Shown here in pieces: positions 26,840 to 35,878 of a stretch of 64,000 nucleotides of DNA. Positions within the stretch are counted from its first letter, which is position 1. Each line of letters begins with the position of its first letter. This DNA comes from Methanolinea sp. (GTDB lineage Archaea > Halobacteriota > Methanomicrobia > Methanomicrobiales > Methanospirillaceae). Where the stretch lies: NCBI GenBank assembly GCA_016699325.1, contig CP064971.1, forward strand, positions 1,302,001 to 1,366,000. Reading direction: 5' to 3'. Under the pieces are notes generated by a model. That model was not told the origin of the DNA. It worked only from the letters and a program-made list of their open reading frames with translations, and did no database searches. Position numbers and translations under genes: made by a program.

Positions 26840-27843
26840 CAGGCCGCCTCCGAGAGAAGTTCATCGACCATCCTGCCCGGTGAGAACGGGACGATATCGT
26901 CATACCCCTGGCCTGTGCCGAGAAACATCAGGGGTTTTCCAATGGTATGGGCAATCGAGATCGCCGCCCCGCCCCGGGGATCCATGTCAACCTTGGTCAG
27001 CACCACGGCATCGGCGCCCACAGACTTTTCGAACTCGTAGGCCCGGACCACCGCATCGTTCCCGGCCACCGCTTCGTCCACGTATACGATCAGGTCTGGT
27101 TTCATAATGCGACGGATTTTCTCTAGCTGGTTCATCAGGTTCGCCCGGTTATGAAACCTGCCGGCGGTGTCTGCGAGCACCACATCGATATGGTGTGCCT
27201 GGGCATGCTGGACGGCATCGAAAAGGACGGCTGATGGATCGGCTCCCTGCTGGTGCTGGATAATCCTTATCCCGAGCCGGGCGGCATGGACATCGATCTG
27301 CTCGATCGCCCCGGCCCGGAAGGTATCCCCGGCCCCGATAACCACCGAAAAACCCTGTTTTTTAAGGAATGCGCCGATCTTTGCCACGGTAGTGGTCTTT
27401 CCCGTCCCATTTACCCCGGTAAACAGGATCTTCACCGGCCGTTCATGGGCAGCAATATACGAGACGAGATCGAGGCCTTCCCCAAGGACGTCCAGGAGAG
27501 CCGATCGCAGGGCCGAGAGGACTATGGTGTCGATTCCCTCCCCAATCTTTCTATGTTTTCCGGTCAGGTCGTCCCGGACATGCGCGATGATCGCTTCGGC
27601 AACCGGAAGTGCAACATCGTTCTCGAGCAGGATCATCTCGAGTTCGGAGAGCGGTTCTTCGATTTCCTTCTCGGAGATGACAAACTCCCGCTCGACGACC
27701 AGCACCCTGACCTTACCAAGGAGGGACGTATCTTTCTTCTCCTGGTCAGCAGGAACAGGAGAATGCTCCGCTGAAGCGGTAGCTATATTCTTTTCAAGTC
27801 CGGAGGTTACCTTCTTCAGCTTTTCACGGAGCCCTTCAAACAT
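26839..27843 (-). CDS. ftsY: Signal recognition particle receptor FtsY
   Basis: FtsY, the SRP receptor, 334 residues. The short acidic N-terminal region is followed by the NG domain: P-loop [24 protein letters not shown] and [14 protein letters not shown], then the C-terminal [14 protein letters not shown]. It lacks a transmembrane helix, as expected; archaeal FtsY binds the membrane peripherally. It is directly upstream of its partner srp54 and downstream of the prefoldin alpha gene. Confidence 0.97.
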   Translation of the reverse strand: MFEGLREKLKKVTSGLEKNIATASAEHSPVPADQEKKDTSLLGKVRVLVVEREFVISEKEIEEPLSELEMILLENDVALPVAEAIIAHVRDDLTGKHRKIGEGIDTIVLSALRSALLDVLGEGLDLVSYIAAHERPVKILFTGVNGTGKTTTVAKIGAFLKKQGFSVVIGAGDTFRAGAIEQIDVHAARLGIRIIQHQQGADPSAVLFDAVQHAQAHHIDVVLADTAGRFHNRANLMNQLEKIRRIMKPDLIVYVDEAVAGNDAVVRAYEFEKSVGADAVVLTKVDMDPRGGAAISIAHTIGKPLMFLGTGQGYDDIVPFSPGRMVDELLSEAA

Positions 27844-27855
27844 ATAAAGAATCCG

Positions 27856-28347
27856 TCAGTCTTCTTCTCTCTTCGTGGGTCTCTTCTGAGAAACCGGCGG
27901 CAGGGGGGAGGCTTGGGCCTGCGCCTGCTGGTACGCGAGATCGATTCGTTTTGCGATCTCGTTCACCTGGCCCCGGATGCGTTCCAGGGTTTCAGCAACT
28001 TTCTTTGACGAAGCCTCCATCTCCATGACCCGGTCTTTCAGGTACTCCTGGGCCGCTGCATTCTGTTTCTCGACCACCACTTCAGCGCCGATATTGACCA
28101 GGATCCGGTCCGGCTCAGGGACTTTCACCCTCACGCTGGCTCCGCCGCCGATCTGGAGGAGGACCGTGCTATCCGGTGATGCGGAGAGGGCTTGCAGGGT
28201 CTCGATCGCAGCCAGGGATTCCATCCTGCCGTCTTCGAGAAGCGCGAGCTGCTGGGAGAAGATCTCTGCCTGCTGGCGATACTCGTTCAGGTAGAGCTGT
28301 AGGGACTGGATCTCCCGAGGATCGACTCGGTCCACCCTACTCACCAT
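27856..28347 (-). CDS. pfdA: Prefoldin subunit alpha
   Basis: Prefoldin alpha, 163 residues, part of the alpha2-beta4 chaperone that passes unfolded proteins to the thermosome. Two long heptad-repeat helices (residues 9-50 and 100-145) flank a beta-hairpin region with LLQIGGGASVRVKV and NIGAEVVVEK. The C-terminal tail is basic and rich in Gln and Pro. Its start overlaps the L18Ae gene by 11 bases. Confidence 0.93.
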   Translation of the reverse strand: MVSRVDRVDPREIQSLQLYLNEYRQQAEIFSQQLALLEDGRMESLAAIETLQALSASPDSTVLLQIGGGASVRVKVPEPDRILVNIGAEVVVEKQNAAAQEYLKDRVMEMEASSKKVAETLERIRGQVNEIAKRIDLAYQQAQAQASPLPPVSQKRPTKREED

Positions 28348-28528
28348 TCAGGGGCGTGATCGTACTCACAATAATATACCTGCGTTTCAACCGGTGCTTG
28401 CTCCCAAAGATGGCAAATGTACGCTCCCGTGCCTGGGCTTCGTTCGGCGCTTTGATAATCTTGGTATACGGGTGCCACTCGCCGCCAATGGCGAAGGTCC
28501 CTTTCACTTCGAACTGTCTGTCTTGCAT
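28337..28528 (-). CDS. rpl18a: 50S ribosomal protein L18Ae (LX)
   Basis: Archaeal L18Ae, also called LX, 63 residues: MQDRQFEVKGTFAIGGEWHP, then the helix NEAQARERTFAIFGSKH and RRRYIIVSTITP-like end. I chose the ATG at 28528, preceded by GGAGTG; a start three codons earlier is open but lacks support. It follows aIF6 after 5 bases, and the two occur together in many archaeal genomes. Confidence 0.94.
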   Translation of the reverse strand: MQDRQFEVKGTFAIGGEWHPYTKIIKAPNEAQARERTFAIFGSKHRLKRRYIIVSTITPLNGE

Positions 28529-28533
28529 ACTTT

Positions 28534-29196
28534 TCACTCCAGAAATCCAAATACATCCTCAATTCTTCCGAGCTCAAACCCACTCGTTTCAGTACCTGCA
28601 AGGTATCCTGCCCGGTTGGCGACAAGGCCGGTGCCGACAAGGCCGCTTCCCATGTTCACCGAACCTACCCCGATGGGGAGGTCGGTAACCCCTTCAAGCT
28701 GCGCAAGCTCCTGCCGCGTTGTCCGGGGATGCACCAGGATTCCCTGGTTGGTGGCAGCTCCGGCCATTCCAACCGTCTTGATGCCAGCCAGCGAAATCCG
28801 GATGACCGGTGTCCTTAGCAGTTCCCCGATTTCCTGCGCTACCACCGTAGGCATGTCAGGATGGATACAGGCCAGCGAGTCGTTGGCAAGGATAATGTTT
28901 CCCGCGGCATTCATCCCTTTTTCCAGAAGGCATACTTCCCGGTAGTCACGCAGGAGGGAGATTTCATCTTCGCTGGCAAGGCCGCTCACCACGAAACCGC
29001 GGTTATTGCCGCCCAGGAGCGACCCGATGATCTCGCTCCCCTGGATGGTCGTGATCACCAGGTCCACGTCTAGGACATCGGTGAGTGCACTCCGGAACTC
29101 TTCAGGGGCGGTCGGGGGAACAACGGCGATGTCGTCAAATACCCGTGAGAACACGCCGATATTTGCATCCCCGCCAAACGAGATCGTCTTCTCCAT
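28534..29196 (-). CDS. eif6: Translation initiation factor aIF-6
   Basis: Archaeal initiation factor 6, 220 residues, which binds the large ribosomal subunit and keeps it from joining the small one too early. The five-fold repeated alpha/beta pentein fold shows in repeats such as [14 protein letters not shown] and [17 protein letters not shown]. The ATG directly follows the stop of L31e, so translation is coupled. Confidence 0.96.
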   Translation of the reverse strand: MEKTISFGGDANIGVFSRVFDDIAVVPPTAPEEFRSALTDVLDVDLVITTIQGSEIIGSLLGGNNRGFVVSGLASEDEISLLRDYREVCLLEKGMNAAGNIILANDSLACIHPDMPTVVAQEIGELLRTPVIRISLAGIKTVGMAGAATNQGILVHPRTTRQELAQLEGVTDLPIGVGSVNMGSGLVGTGLVANRAGYLAGTETSGFELGRIEDVFGFLE

Positions 29197-29460
29197 TTAT
29201 TCCTCGGCAAGTTCTGCCTGGACCTGTCCGTCGGCGAACTTCATGGCCCGGACGCGGATACGCGAGGGTGGATTCCCAGATCCCCGATCCCATACCTTCT
29301 CGTTGATGGTGCGGTCGAGCTTCACATCCGTGCTCTTCATATGCTTTGAAAGGTACTTCCGGATATCCCTTATCGCGGTGTTGCTCCTCTTCCACCGCGG
29401 CGCTTTCCTTGCGTCCCGGAGAGCGATGATGTAGATCTGTTCGTTTTCAATCTCTGCCAT
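29197..29460 (-). CDS. rpl31e: 50S ribosomal protein L31e
   Basis: Ribosomal protein L31e, 87 residues. Family features are YIIALRDARKAPRWKRSNTA, the segment IRKYLSKHMKS and VWDRGSGNPPSRIRVRAMKF. It follows L39e with one base between stop and start, the standard archaeal order L39e-L31e-aIF6-L18Ae. Confidence 0.97.
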   Translation of the reverse strand: MAEIENEQIYIIALRDARKAPRWKRSNTAIRDIRKYLSKHMKSTDVKLDRTINEKVWDRGSGNPPSRIRVRAMKFADGQVQAELAEE

Positions 29461-29461
29461 T

Positions 29462-29614
29462 TCACACCTTCAGATTGCTCCTTCTCCAATGACGGCGCCT
29501 GGGATGGGAGACAACCTGCCGCTTCGTGCGCAGGATCACCCATTGCGGAACCCTCCTGTTCTGTTCACATGCCTTTGCCAGTCTCATTTTGAATCCTTTG
29601 GTGGACTTACTCAT
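29462..29614 (-). CDS. rpl39e: 50S ribosomal protein L39e
   Basis: Ribosomal protein L39e, 50 residues, one of the smallest ribosomal proteins and lining the exit tunnel. Translation of the minus strand gives [20 protein letters not shown], then [20 protein letters not shown] and [10 protein letters not shown]. The ATG overlaps the end of the PP-loop gene by 8 bases and the stop lies just before the L31e start. The match is complete and unmistakable despite the small size. Confidence 0.97.
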   Translation of the reverse strand: MSKSTKGFKMRLAKACEQNRRVPQWVILRTKRQVVSHPRRRHWRRSNLKV

Positions 29615-30216
29615 ATGCATTCACCCCAAACCCGGGACCTCTTTCCAGCACAACCGACTGCCGGTGACCCGGGGGAAAGAACGAAAGGATATCAAGACCC
29701 CGGTCCCGGAGTGCCTCCCGTATCCATCGTTCATAGTCGCTGCTTTCGATTTCGCCGGTCTCGCCAGTAGCAGTCACGAAATACCGTTCTGCGAGCCGGT
29801 TCACCTCGTGCCAGCCATATCCCAGGAGCGGCCGGACATAGGCACAGCCGATCCGGTCCTGCAGGCTCCGGACTTCGTCACGGGAGAGGACTGGCACCTG
29901 GTCATCCAGCCTGGTACCATCGGCAACGACCGAATATTCCCGGCAGAGCATGGTAAGCGCATGGCGGTACTTCAAGGATGGCCTCGTTTGGGTAACCGCA
30001 GGCAACCACCATGTTTGCAATTCTTTCCAGGAACCCTTGTTCAAAAATCCGTTTCTTCCATGGAAATCCCAGGATATCCGCCGCCTTCCTGGCGGATGCA
30101 GAATCCTGTCCGGCAGAAAAGACAAAGGTATTCAGCTCAACCTCGAAGTCGCGGGAAAGCAGCACGGCCGCAAGCGCACTGTCTTTCCCTCCGCTGAACA
30201 GCACCCCGGCCTTCAT
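29607..30216 (-). CDS. PP-loop ATPase family protein (COG2117-like), with a +1 frameshift
   Basis: A PP-loop ATP-pyrophosphatase resembling the archaeal COG2117 group, once described as a subunit of a tRNA thiouridine enzyme and often found in this ribosomal cluster. The PP-loop motif is [16 protein letters not shown] at residues 5-20. The first frame (start 30216) reads into [11 protein letters not shown] and then loses sense; the conserved remainder ([32 protein letters not shown]) is in the +1 frame. One extra base between about 29960 and 29990 explains this. It overlaps PDCD5 by 4 bases and L39e by 8. A functional protein needs either correction of an error or a real frameshift. Confidence 0.8.
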
Positions 30217-30554
30217 CCTTTTCTTCTTATTGTGAAATCCCGTTTCGCCGGCTGGAGCTGCGTGAGCAGGGTCTTCAGCTGATCGTCGGTTATCTTCTCT
30301 CTCAAACGGCCGCTCTGGGCCAGGAGGACGAGCTGCTGTTCAACCGCCCGGACAAATTCCGGTTTGGTGAGCTTGATGGTATTGAGCCGTTCCCGTGCTT
30401 CGGGCTCGAGGATCTGCATGAGGATCAAGTGGATCTGGGCTTCGGCCTGTTTCTGCCGCTCGATCTCCTCCTGCATCTGTTGCTGTTCCGCTGCCTGCTG
30501 TTGCATCTGCGCAATGCGTCTCCTCCGCAGTTCAGCAAGCTCGTCGTCACCCAT
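30213..30554 (-). CDS. PDCD5-family DNA-binding protein
   Basis: A 113-residue PDCD5 (TFAR19) homologue, a small helical protein reported to bind DNA in archaea and linked to apoptosis in animals; its archaeal role is unclear. The N-terminal LAELRRRRIAQMQQQAAEQQQ is a glutamine-rich helix. The core ILEPEARERLNTIKLTKPE and the DDQLKTLLTQL helices are standard. It lies between S19e and the PP-loop gene, as in many archaea. Confidence 0.95.
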   Translation of the reverse strand: MGDDELAELRRRRIAQMQQQAAEQQQMQEEIERQKQAEAQIHLILMQILEPEARERLNTIKLTKPEFVRAVEQQLVLLAQSGRLREKITDDQLKTLLTQLQPAKRDFTIRRKG

Positions 30555-30568
30555 TGACCATACCTCGT

Positions 30569-31015
30569 TCAGCCGGTTTGTCCTGCCGGGACCGGTGCGC
30601 TCCTGGAAACGATCGTATGGGCAAGATTGTCCATGAAAGACATTCCCTGGGCAGAGACTTTCCGCCCGGTCTTGTCATGGACAACCAGTCCCGCAGCTTC
30701 GAGTTGCTGGAGCGACTTGCGAAGGATAGAGCCGCTTCCTTTCCGGAACTTGTTGGGTTTTGAGCCGCGGTCCATCCTGCCGCCGTAGAAAGTCCTCATC
30801 CGCTCAACGCCGATTGGTCCGTCGATGTATACCCGGCGCAGGATCGATGCGACCCGTGTAAACCACCACGCGGGGTCTTCCGGAGGCATCTCTTTGTGCA
30901 CCCCGGTCTTTGCAAACATAGCCCAGTCGGGGGGCCGTATCTCCGGCCGCTTTTTCAGCTCCTCGGCAAGGGCCGGGATAAAGCGATCGGCCGGGATATC
31001 ATATACCGTTGTCAT
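30569..31015 (-). CDS. rps19e: 30S ribosomal protein S19e
   Basis: Ribosomal protein S19e, 148 residues, beginning MTTVYDIPADRFIPALAEEL. Family motifs are PPDWAMFAKTGVHKEMPPED, WFTRVASILRRVYIDGPIGV and LRKSLQQLEAAGLV. It heads the main minus-strand translation operon and has a clear TATA box about 60 bases upstream. Confidence 0.97.
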   Translation of the reverse strand: MTTVYDIPADRFIPALAEELKKRPEIRPPDWAMFAKTGVHKEMPPEDPAWWFTRVASILRRVYIDGPIGVERMRTFYGGRMDRGSKPNKFRKGSGSILRKSLQQLEAAGLVVHDKTGRKVSAQGMSFMDNLAHTIVSRSAPVPAGQTG

Positions 31016-31074
31016 CCTCTATTACCTCAGTGTCATCGAAATGATGTAACAGTCTTTACATATTGGTTCATAAT

Positions 31075-31089
31075 ACTTTTATATATTTC
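31075..31089 (-). promoter_or_regulatory. TATA-box promoter of the translation superoperon
   Basis: On the minus strand the sequence reads aaatatataaaagta, a near-ideal archaeal TATA box, 60-75 bases before the S19e ATG at 31015. It would start a leader of about 35 bases and is the only strong promoter I see for the run down to the HemK2-like gene. Confidence 0.65.
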
Positions 31090-31124
31090 GAGCATTCCGC
31101 CGCCGCAGGAAAACGCTGCCCGGT

Positions 31125-31370
31125 TCATGGTTTCTGCCGGTGGGCAAGCACGAATGTCCTGCCGCGGATTCCGATCAGGTCGGAACAGGTCCGGGCAGCC
31201 ACGTCCCCGATATCGATCTCGACGCCAGGAAGGACCTTCACCTTCACCAACTTCCGCCGCTCGAGTTGATGGATAATCTCATCGACCACCGTCTGGCTGC
31301 ATCCCTGTTTCCCGATCCAGACTGTCGGGCGGAGATCCTGCATGGCATGCTCATATTTTACGCGTTCCAT
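31125..31370 (-). CDS. YhbY-family CRM-domain RNA-binding protein
   Basis: An 81-residue single CRM domain, starting MERVKYEHAMQDLRPTVWIG. The GKQG loop near residue 21 (family GxxG) is the RNA-contact motif, and FVLAHRQKP ends the fold. Bacterial YhbY binds pre-50S particles; archaeal copies usually sit beside the RNase P gene as here. It overlaps rnp4 by 20 bases. Confidence 0.92.
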   Translation of the reverse strand: MERVKYEHAMQDLRPTVWIGKQGCSQTVVDEIIHQLERRKLVKVKVLPGVEIDIGDVAARTCSDLIGIRGRTFVLAHRQKP

Positions 31371-31674
31371 GTCGCACCTCCAGAGGATACCGCATCTGTC
31401 TCCCGCACTCCCGGCAGGTGACGATCACCTTGCCACGGTGAATTCGCACCCGCATGTTCCTCCCCACGACCAGGAATGCATGGCAGTGGCGGCAGAACTG
31501 GCGCCTGAATTCCCGATCAATCCGCACCCTCTGCCGCATGGCGATTCTTCTGGCCAGGGCGACACAGCGGTGGCTGGCTGCAGGATATTCATCGAAGAAT
31601 TCACGCGCCCGGACAAAGAGGATTGCAATCCTCTCCCGTGTGATCTTCCTGGCGTGGGGTGACGGGGAACGCAT
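31351..31674 (-). CDS. rnp4: Ribonuclease P protein component 4 (Rpp21)
   Basis: Archaeal RNase P protein 4, 107 residues, homologue of human Rpp21, which aids the RNase P RNA in tRNA 5'-end processing. It starts MRSPSPHARKITRERI, followed by a basic helical region and a zinc ribbon formed by CRHCHAF (about residues 61-67) and CRECGRQ (about 87-93). Its 3' end overlaps yhbY. Complete. Confidence 0.93.
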   Translation of the reverse strand: MRSPSPHARKITRERIAILFVRAREFFDEYPAASHRCVALARRIAMRQRVRIDREFRRQFCRHCHAFLVVGRNMRVRIHRGKVIVTCRECGRQMRYPLEVRHGTRKI

Positions 31675-31731
31675 ATGCTCACCTGGCTGTCGCTCCAGAG
31701 TATTTGCGTTCCGGGGTGATATAGCGGGCGG

Positions 31732-32376
31732 TTAGAGGATCTCCCCGCTGTTCCGGGGGGTTTTTTCCTGTTCCGGGTGGATGACGACGCGCCGGCCGCG
31801 GATCTCCAGCTTCCCTTCGCAGAAGAGCCGGGCGGCAAGAGGAAGACACCGATGCTCCTCCTGGAGAATCCGGCCTGCGAGCCGGTCTTCATCGTCTCCC
31901 TCAAGGACAGGGACTGCAGCCTGAAGGATGATGGGGCCGGTATCCATCCCTTCGTCAACAATGTGGACGGTACATCCTGATATTTTGACCCCGTACTCGA
32001 TTGCCTGCCGCTGGGCATGAAGGCCGGGAAAACTGGGGAGGAGAGCGGGGTGGATGTTGATCATTTTCCCTCTCAGTTCCTGAATTATTAAAGGCCCGAC
32101 GATCCGCATGTACCCGGCGAGAATATACAAGTCGGCCGAGAGATCCTTCAGGACCTCGAGCAGAGCCCGTTCGTAGCTCTCTTTCGAGGGATAGGCTGCA
32201 AAATCAACAATGAATACCGGAATGCCGGCCTCGTTTGCCCGGACAATGGCATAGGCTGACGGGTTGTCGGTGACAAGCCCGCAGCAGCGTGCCGGGAGCG
32301 TGTTGTCCGCCATGGCATCGATAACCGCCTGAAAGTTCGATCCCCGTCCCGATGCCAAGACTGCAATCCGCTTCAT
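31732..32376 (-). CDS. purN: Phosphoribosylglycinamide formyltransferase PurN
   Basis: PurN, the 10-formyltetrahydrofolate-dependent transformylase of purine synthesis, about 214 residues. Signatures are VLASGRGSNFQAV at the N terminus, the catalytic region MINIHPALLPSFPGLHAQ and GCTVHIVDEGMDTGPII, which holds the catalytic aspartate. I chose the ATG at 32376, with GGTGA just upstream; a GTG three codons earlier is less likely. It follows the CNNM gene with a few bases between. Confidence 0.94.
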   Translation of the reverse strand: MKRIAVLASGRGSNFQAVIDAMADNTLPARCCGLVTDNPSAYAIVRANEAGIPVFIVDFAAYPSKESYERALLEVLKDLSADLYILAGYMRIVGPLIIQELRGKMINIHPALLPSFPGLHAQRQAIEYGVKISGCTVHIVDEGMDTGPIILQAAVPVLEGDDEDRLAGRILQEEHRCLPLAARLFCEGKLEIRGRRVVIHPEQEKTPRNSGEIL

Positions 32377-32381
32377 CTGGT

Positions 32382-33671
32382 TCACCGTTCACCGCGATTC
32401 TCGGATGGTTCGGCCGGGGTGTGCAGGATCAGCTTGATCTTGACGATTCGCCGGGAGAGCATCTGCATGACAACCAGCGATACGTGGCTCTCGGGGATGT
32501 GGGCGCTTTCTCCGGGGTGAGGGATGTGCCCGAGGCGATCGATGAGCAGGCCTCCGATAGTCTCATAGGATTCATGGACCGGGAGGTTGATGTTGAGCGC
32601 TTCGTTGAGATCCTCCACCCAGATCTTTGCGTCCACGAGATAGGTTCCTTCGCCCATCTTCTGGATCACCGGTTCCTCGTGGTCGAACTCGTCAAGGATA
32701 TCACCGACCAGTTCCTCGAGGATATCCTCGACGGTTACGATCCCGACAAAGCTGCCGTACTCATCGAGAACAATGGCGATCTGGACCTTCCTGACCTGCA
32801 GTTCCTTGAGCAGATCGTCGATTTTCTTGGTCTCCGGGACAAAGAAGGGATCGTACATCAGGTCCCTGATGGGAGTCTGCCGCTTCCCGGAGAAGACAGT
32901 TGAAAAGACATCCTTGATGTTAAGGATCCCTATGATATTGTCGACCGAGTCGTGGAAAACCGGGATCCGGGAGAACCCCATCTCGTTGAAGAACTGCATT
33001 GCCTCATCGAGGGTTTTTGTATCCTCGATCAGTGCCACATCGACACGGGGGGTCATGATCTCCCGGGTGAGTGTATCACTGAACTCAAGAACCGAGTAAA
33101 GCATCTCCCGCTCTTCCTGCTCGATTGTCCCTTCTTCCTTACCAACCTCGATCCATTCCTTGATCTCCTCTTCGGTCACCAGGGCCTCCCCCACCGCGGC
33201 GGTCGTGCCAAAGTGTCCGGTGACCTTTTCGATAATCCATATTATTGGTGAAAAAATCCTGGTGAGGATGAGTACCGGTTTTGAGACCGACAGTGCAAGT
33301 CTCTCAGTATGCCTCGCTGCATAGGTCTTCGGGCCAATCTCTCCGAAGATGAGGAGTAGGATGACCACGAAACCGGTAGCAATACCGACTCCGACACTGC
33401 CAAAAATGCTGATGGTTACTGCCGTGGCGATCGCTGCTGCAGCAACGTTTACGATATTGTTGCCAATGAGGATGGCAATCAGGAACCTGTTGGGCGTCTC
33501 CTTGAGGGCCGCCAGCGATTCAGATCCTTTCTTACCTTCGTTTATGAGGGTTCGCACCTTGGCCCGGGTAATCGAGATCAGGGCGACTTCAGAGCTTGAG
33601 AAGAATGCGGAGAGAGCAAGGCAGACAATGAAGAGCAGGAGCAGCAGAAAATCCTCAATCATTGGATCCAC
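32382..33671 (-). CDS. CNNM/CorC-type transporter with CBS pair
   Basis: A 429-residue hemolysin-C-like (CNNM/CorC) membrane protein, a family implicated in Mg2+ or Co2+ transport. An N-terminal DUF21 domain has four hydrophobic segments in residues 1-150 (beginning FLLLLLFIVCLALSAFFSSS). It is followed by two CBS domains (about 210-330, with MTPRVDVALIEDTKT and VLDEYGSFVGIVTVED) and a CorC_HlyC C-terminal domain. The start is GTG at 33671 or ATG at 33662. It may be cotranscribed with purN, which follows. Confidence 0.92.
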   Translation of the reverse strand: MDPMIEDFLLLLLFIVCLALSAFFSSSEVALISITRAKVRTLINEGKKGSESLAALKETPNRFLIAILIGNNIVNVAAAAIATAVTISIFGSVGVGIATGFVVILLLIFGEIGPKTYAARHTERLALSVSKPVLILTRIFSPIIWIIEKVTGHFGTTAAVGEALVTEEEIKEWIEVGKEEGTIEQEEREMLYSVLEFSDTLTREIMTPRVDVALIEDTKTLDEAMQFFNEMGFSRIPVFHDSVDNIIGILNIKDVFSTVFSGKRQTPIRDLMYDPFFVPETKKIDDLLKELQVRKVQIAIVLDEYGSFVGIVTVEDILEELVGDILDEFDHEEPVIQKMGEGTYLVDAKIWVEDLNEALNINLPVHESYETIGGLLIDRLGHIPHPGESAHIPESHVSLVVMQMLSRRIVKIKLILHTPAEPSENRGER

Positions 33672-33740
33672 GCCGCAGTAACGGCCGATGATGCTCTATG
33701 GTTCATATTCCGAGGGATTCACCTAACGTTTCGCGTTCAC

Positions 33741-33751
33741 GTTTTATAAAC
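33741..33751 (-). promoter_or_regulatory. TATA-box promoter of the CNNM-purN genes
   Basis: On the minus strand the sequence reads tttataaaacg, about 70-80 bases before the CNNM start. A perfect 6-base inverted repeat (cgtttc-ac-gaaacg, 33756-33769) lies just upstream of it and spans the stop of the isomerase gene; it could end that gene's transcript or bind a regulator. Confidence 0.45.
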
Positions 33752-33759
33752 CCAGCGTT

Positions 33760-34581
33760 TCACGAAACGAGCGAGCGGATGTATGCTGCCTGTTCCCGGA
33801 GAAAAAGGATCTTTTCTTCGGGCGAGAGGTCATGGTCGAAGTTCAGGTCTTCGATTTCAAGAGTAATGGTGCCGGAAAAGCCGGCATCGTCAAGCCGGTG
33901 AAGGACTGCGGCGATCCGATGACTCCCGCTGACCGGGAGGTGCATGGTTGTCCCACGTGCGTTTCCCAGGTGCACGGTTGCCAGCCGGTCGCTGCAGAGG
34001 TCGATGTAGGAGAAGACCTCCTCCACCGATTGTCCCAGGGCATGGGAGACATCGAGGGTGAACCAGAGCCAGGGTTCCCGGTCGAGGACCTCCCGGACCA
34101 TTTCCGGTGAGCAGAGGAGAGAATTGACCTTCCGCTCCATATTCTCGATGGCAATCCTGACCCGTTTTCCCTGCACGGCACCACGGAGGCTCCTGATATA
34201 GTATTCGAACCTCCGGAAATCGGGAGCACTTGGCTGCCGCTTTGCCGTGCGCCTGCCGGGATGCACGGTAAGCACATCGGCACCGACCAGCTCGGCCATC
34301 TCCACTGCGGCAAGGGTATACCGCACTGATACCTCGGCCACCCTGGGGTTGATCGAGCAGGGGTTGAGATCAAGAACAGGTGCGTGTATGACAAGAGGTG
34401 AAAAACCGGGATGGGCCTGCATGCAGTTGGTAAGTTCGTCGACCGGCTGCTCCCGGAGCCAGAAATGGGGTGTCTCAATCCAGAATTCGAGTGTATCCAG
34501 CCCCGCCTCGGCCACAAAATCGAATATCTCGCCGAGCGGGTACTCGTGAAAGAACATGCTCGAGACTGCAAGCCGTACCAT
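33760..34581 (-). CDS. Sugar phosphate isomerase/epimerase-like TIM-barrel protein (AP endonuclease 2 superfamily)
   Basis: A 273-residue TIM barrel of the xylose-isomerase/endonuclease IV superfamily. Likely metal ligands are in IAIENME (Glu), FTLDVSHALG (Asp and His), ATVHLGNA (His) and TLEIEDLNF (Glu). Members are sugar isomerases, epimerases or endonuclease IV-type repair enzymes; the sequence here lacks clear endonuclease IV marks. It is divergent from xseA with only 40 bases between starts. The substrate is unknown. Confidence 0.8.
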   Translation of the reverse strand: MVRLAVSSMFFHEYPLGEIFDFVAEAGLDTLEFWIETPHFWLREQPVDELTNCMQAHPGFSPLVIHAPVLDLNPCSINPRVAEVSVRYTLAAVEMAELVGADVLTVHPGRRTAKRQPSAPDFRRFEYYIRSLRGAVQGKRVRIAIENMERKVNSLLCSPEMVREVLDREPWLWFTLDVSHALGQSVEEVFSYIDLCSDRLATVHLGNARGTTMHLPVSGSHRIAAVLHRLDDAGFSGTITLEIEDLNFDHDLSPEEKILFLREQAAYIRSLVS

Positions 34582-34621
34582 GATCCTAATTCATAACTGC
34601 CCCCGTCATAATTGTTGTTGC

Positions 34622-35878
34622 ATGGAATGGTACCAGCAGCGAATCAGCCAGGAACGGAGGGAGCACGGCATCGAGATCTACCGTGTCTCGGAGATCTCAT
34701 CGATCATATCCTCTGTTCTCGATGACGGCCGGCTGCAGGATATCTGGATACGGGGCGAGGTCACCAATTTCAAGCCCCATGCCTCCGGCCACCGCTACTT
34801 TTCGCTCGGTGAGCGGAAGGACGCAGGCACTTCCGCCCTCATCCAGTGCGTGATGTGGCGATCCGATGCAGAACGGCTCGGTTTCCCGCTGAAGGACGGT
34901 ATCGATGTTATCGCCTTTGGCTCAATCGGCCACTATGCACCACAGGGGCGGTACCAGTTCTACGCCCGCGACCTTCGCCATGCCGGGGAAGGTGAGAAAC
35001 ACCTCCTGGTCGAAAAATGGAAAGCCGAGCTTGCGGCGGAGGGGATTTTTGATGCAGGTCGGAAGAAAGAGCTGCCCCGCTTTCCCGCCCGTATCGGTGT
35101 GGTGACTTCGGAGACCGGTGCCGTGCTCCAGGATATCAGGAATGTGATAGCGCGACGGTTCCCACTTGAGATTGTGGTTTCTCCGACAGCGGTACAGGGT
35201 GATCATGCGCACCTTGAAATCGCCCGTGCCCTGGAAAAAATTGACGGCCATGTCGATGTAATCATCATCGGGCGGGGCGGCGGGAGTTTCGAGGATCTCT
35301 TCCCCTTCAGCCATCCCCTTGTTGTCCGGGCAATCGCCTGCTGCACGACACCCGTGGTGAGCGCTATCGGCCACGAGACCGATTTCACTCTCGCCGATTT
35401 TGCTGCCGATGTCCGGGCTCCAACCCCGTCCGCTGCTGCAGAGCTGGTGGTGCAGGACCGGGCGGCCCTCATGGAGGGGCTCGGGCTGTTCCGGAAACGC
35501 CTGGGTTCGTCCCTTGTCTCGCGGCTCGACCAGGCTGTCAGGGAGATCTCCGATCTCCGTTCACGAATCGCCCCCGGCCGGATGGAACGGTGGATCGCCG
35601 ATCGGCGCCAGGACTGCGCCATGATGGCCGAACGCCTCGCGCGGACGGCCCTGACCAGGATTGAACGTGAGCAACTCATCCTGTCCGGGCTCTCAGCCCG
35701 GCTCTCGGGAAGAAATCCCCTCGCCCTGCTGGAACGCGGCTACTGCATCCTTGAAAAAGAAGGAAAGACAGTCCGGAGCGTGCACGGGTTATCCGGGGGC
35801 GATATCCTTGGGATACGGATGAGAGACGGCAGGCTTGAGGTACAGGTGCGGGGAGTAACACATGACAAAAACCTATGA
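34622..35878 (+). CDS. xseA: Exodeoxyribonuclease VII large subunit
   Basis: XseA, the catalytic subunit of exonuclease VII, which degrades single-stranded DNA from both ends, about 418 residues. The OB fold is at residues 20-115 (DIWIRGEVTNFKPHASGHRY); the catalytic domain holds IGVVTSETGAVLQDI and IIIGRGGGSFEDLFPF, then the long coiled-coil. I start it at the ATG of MEWYQQRISQ because the frame upstream has no family resemblance. ExoVII is bacterial; among archaea it is mainly seen in methanogens, which points to old transfer. xseB overlaps its end. Confidence 0.94.
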   Translation: MEWYQQRISQERREHGIEIYRVSEISSIISSVLDDGRLQDIWIRGEVTNFKPHASGHRYFSLGERKDAGTSALIQCVMWRSDAERLGFPLKDGIDVIAFGSIGHYAPQGRYQFYARDLRHAGEGEKHLLVEKWKAELAAEGIFDAGRKKELPRFPARIGVVTSETGAVLQDIRNVIARRFPLEIVVSPTAVQGDHAHLEIARALEKIDGHVDVIIIGRGGGSFEDLFPFSHPLVVRAIACCTTPVVSAIGHETDFTLADFAADVRAPTPSAAAELVVQDRAALMEGLGLFRKRLGSSLVSRLDQAVREISDLRSRIAPGRMERWIADRRQDCAMMAERLARTALTRIEREQLILSGLSARLSGRNPLALLERGYCILEKEGKTVRSVHGLSGGDILGIRMRDGRLEVQVRGVTHDKNL

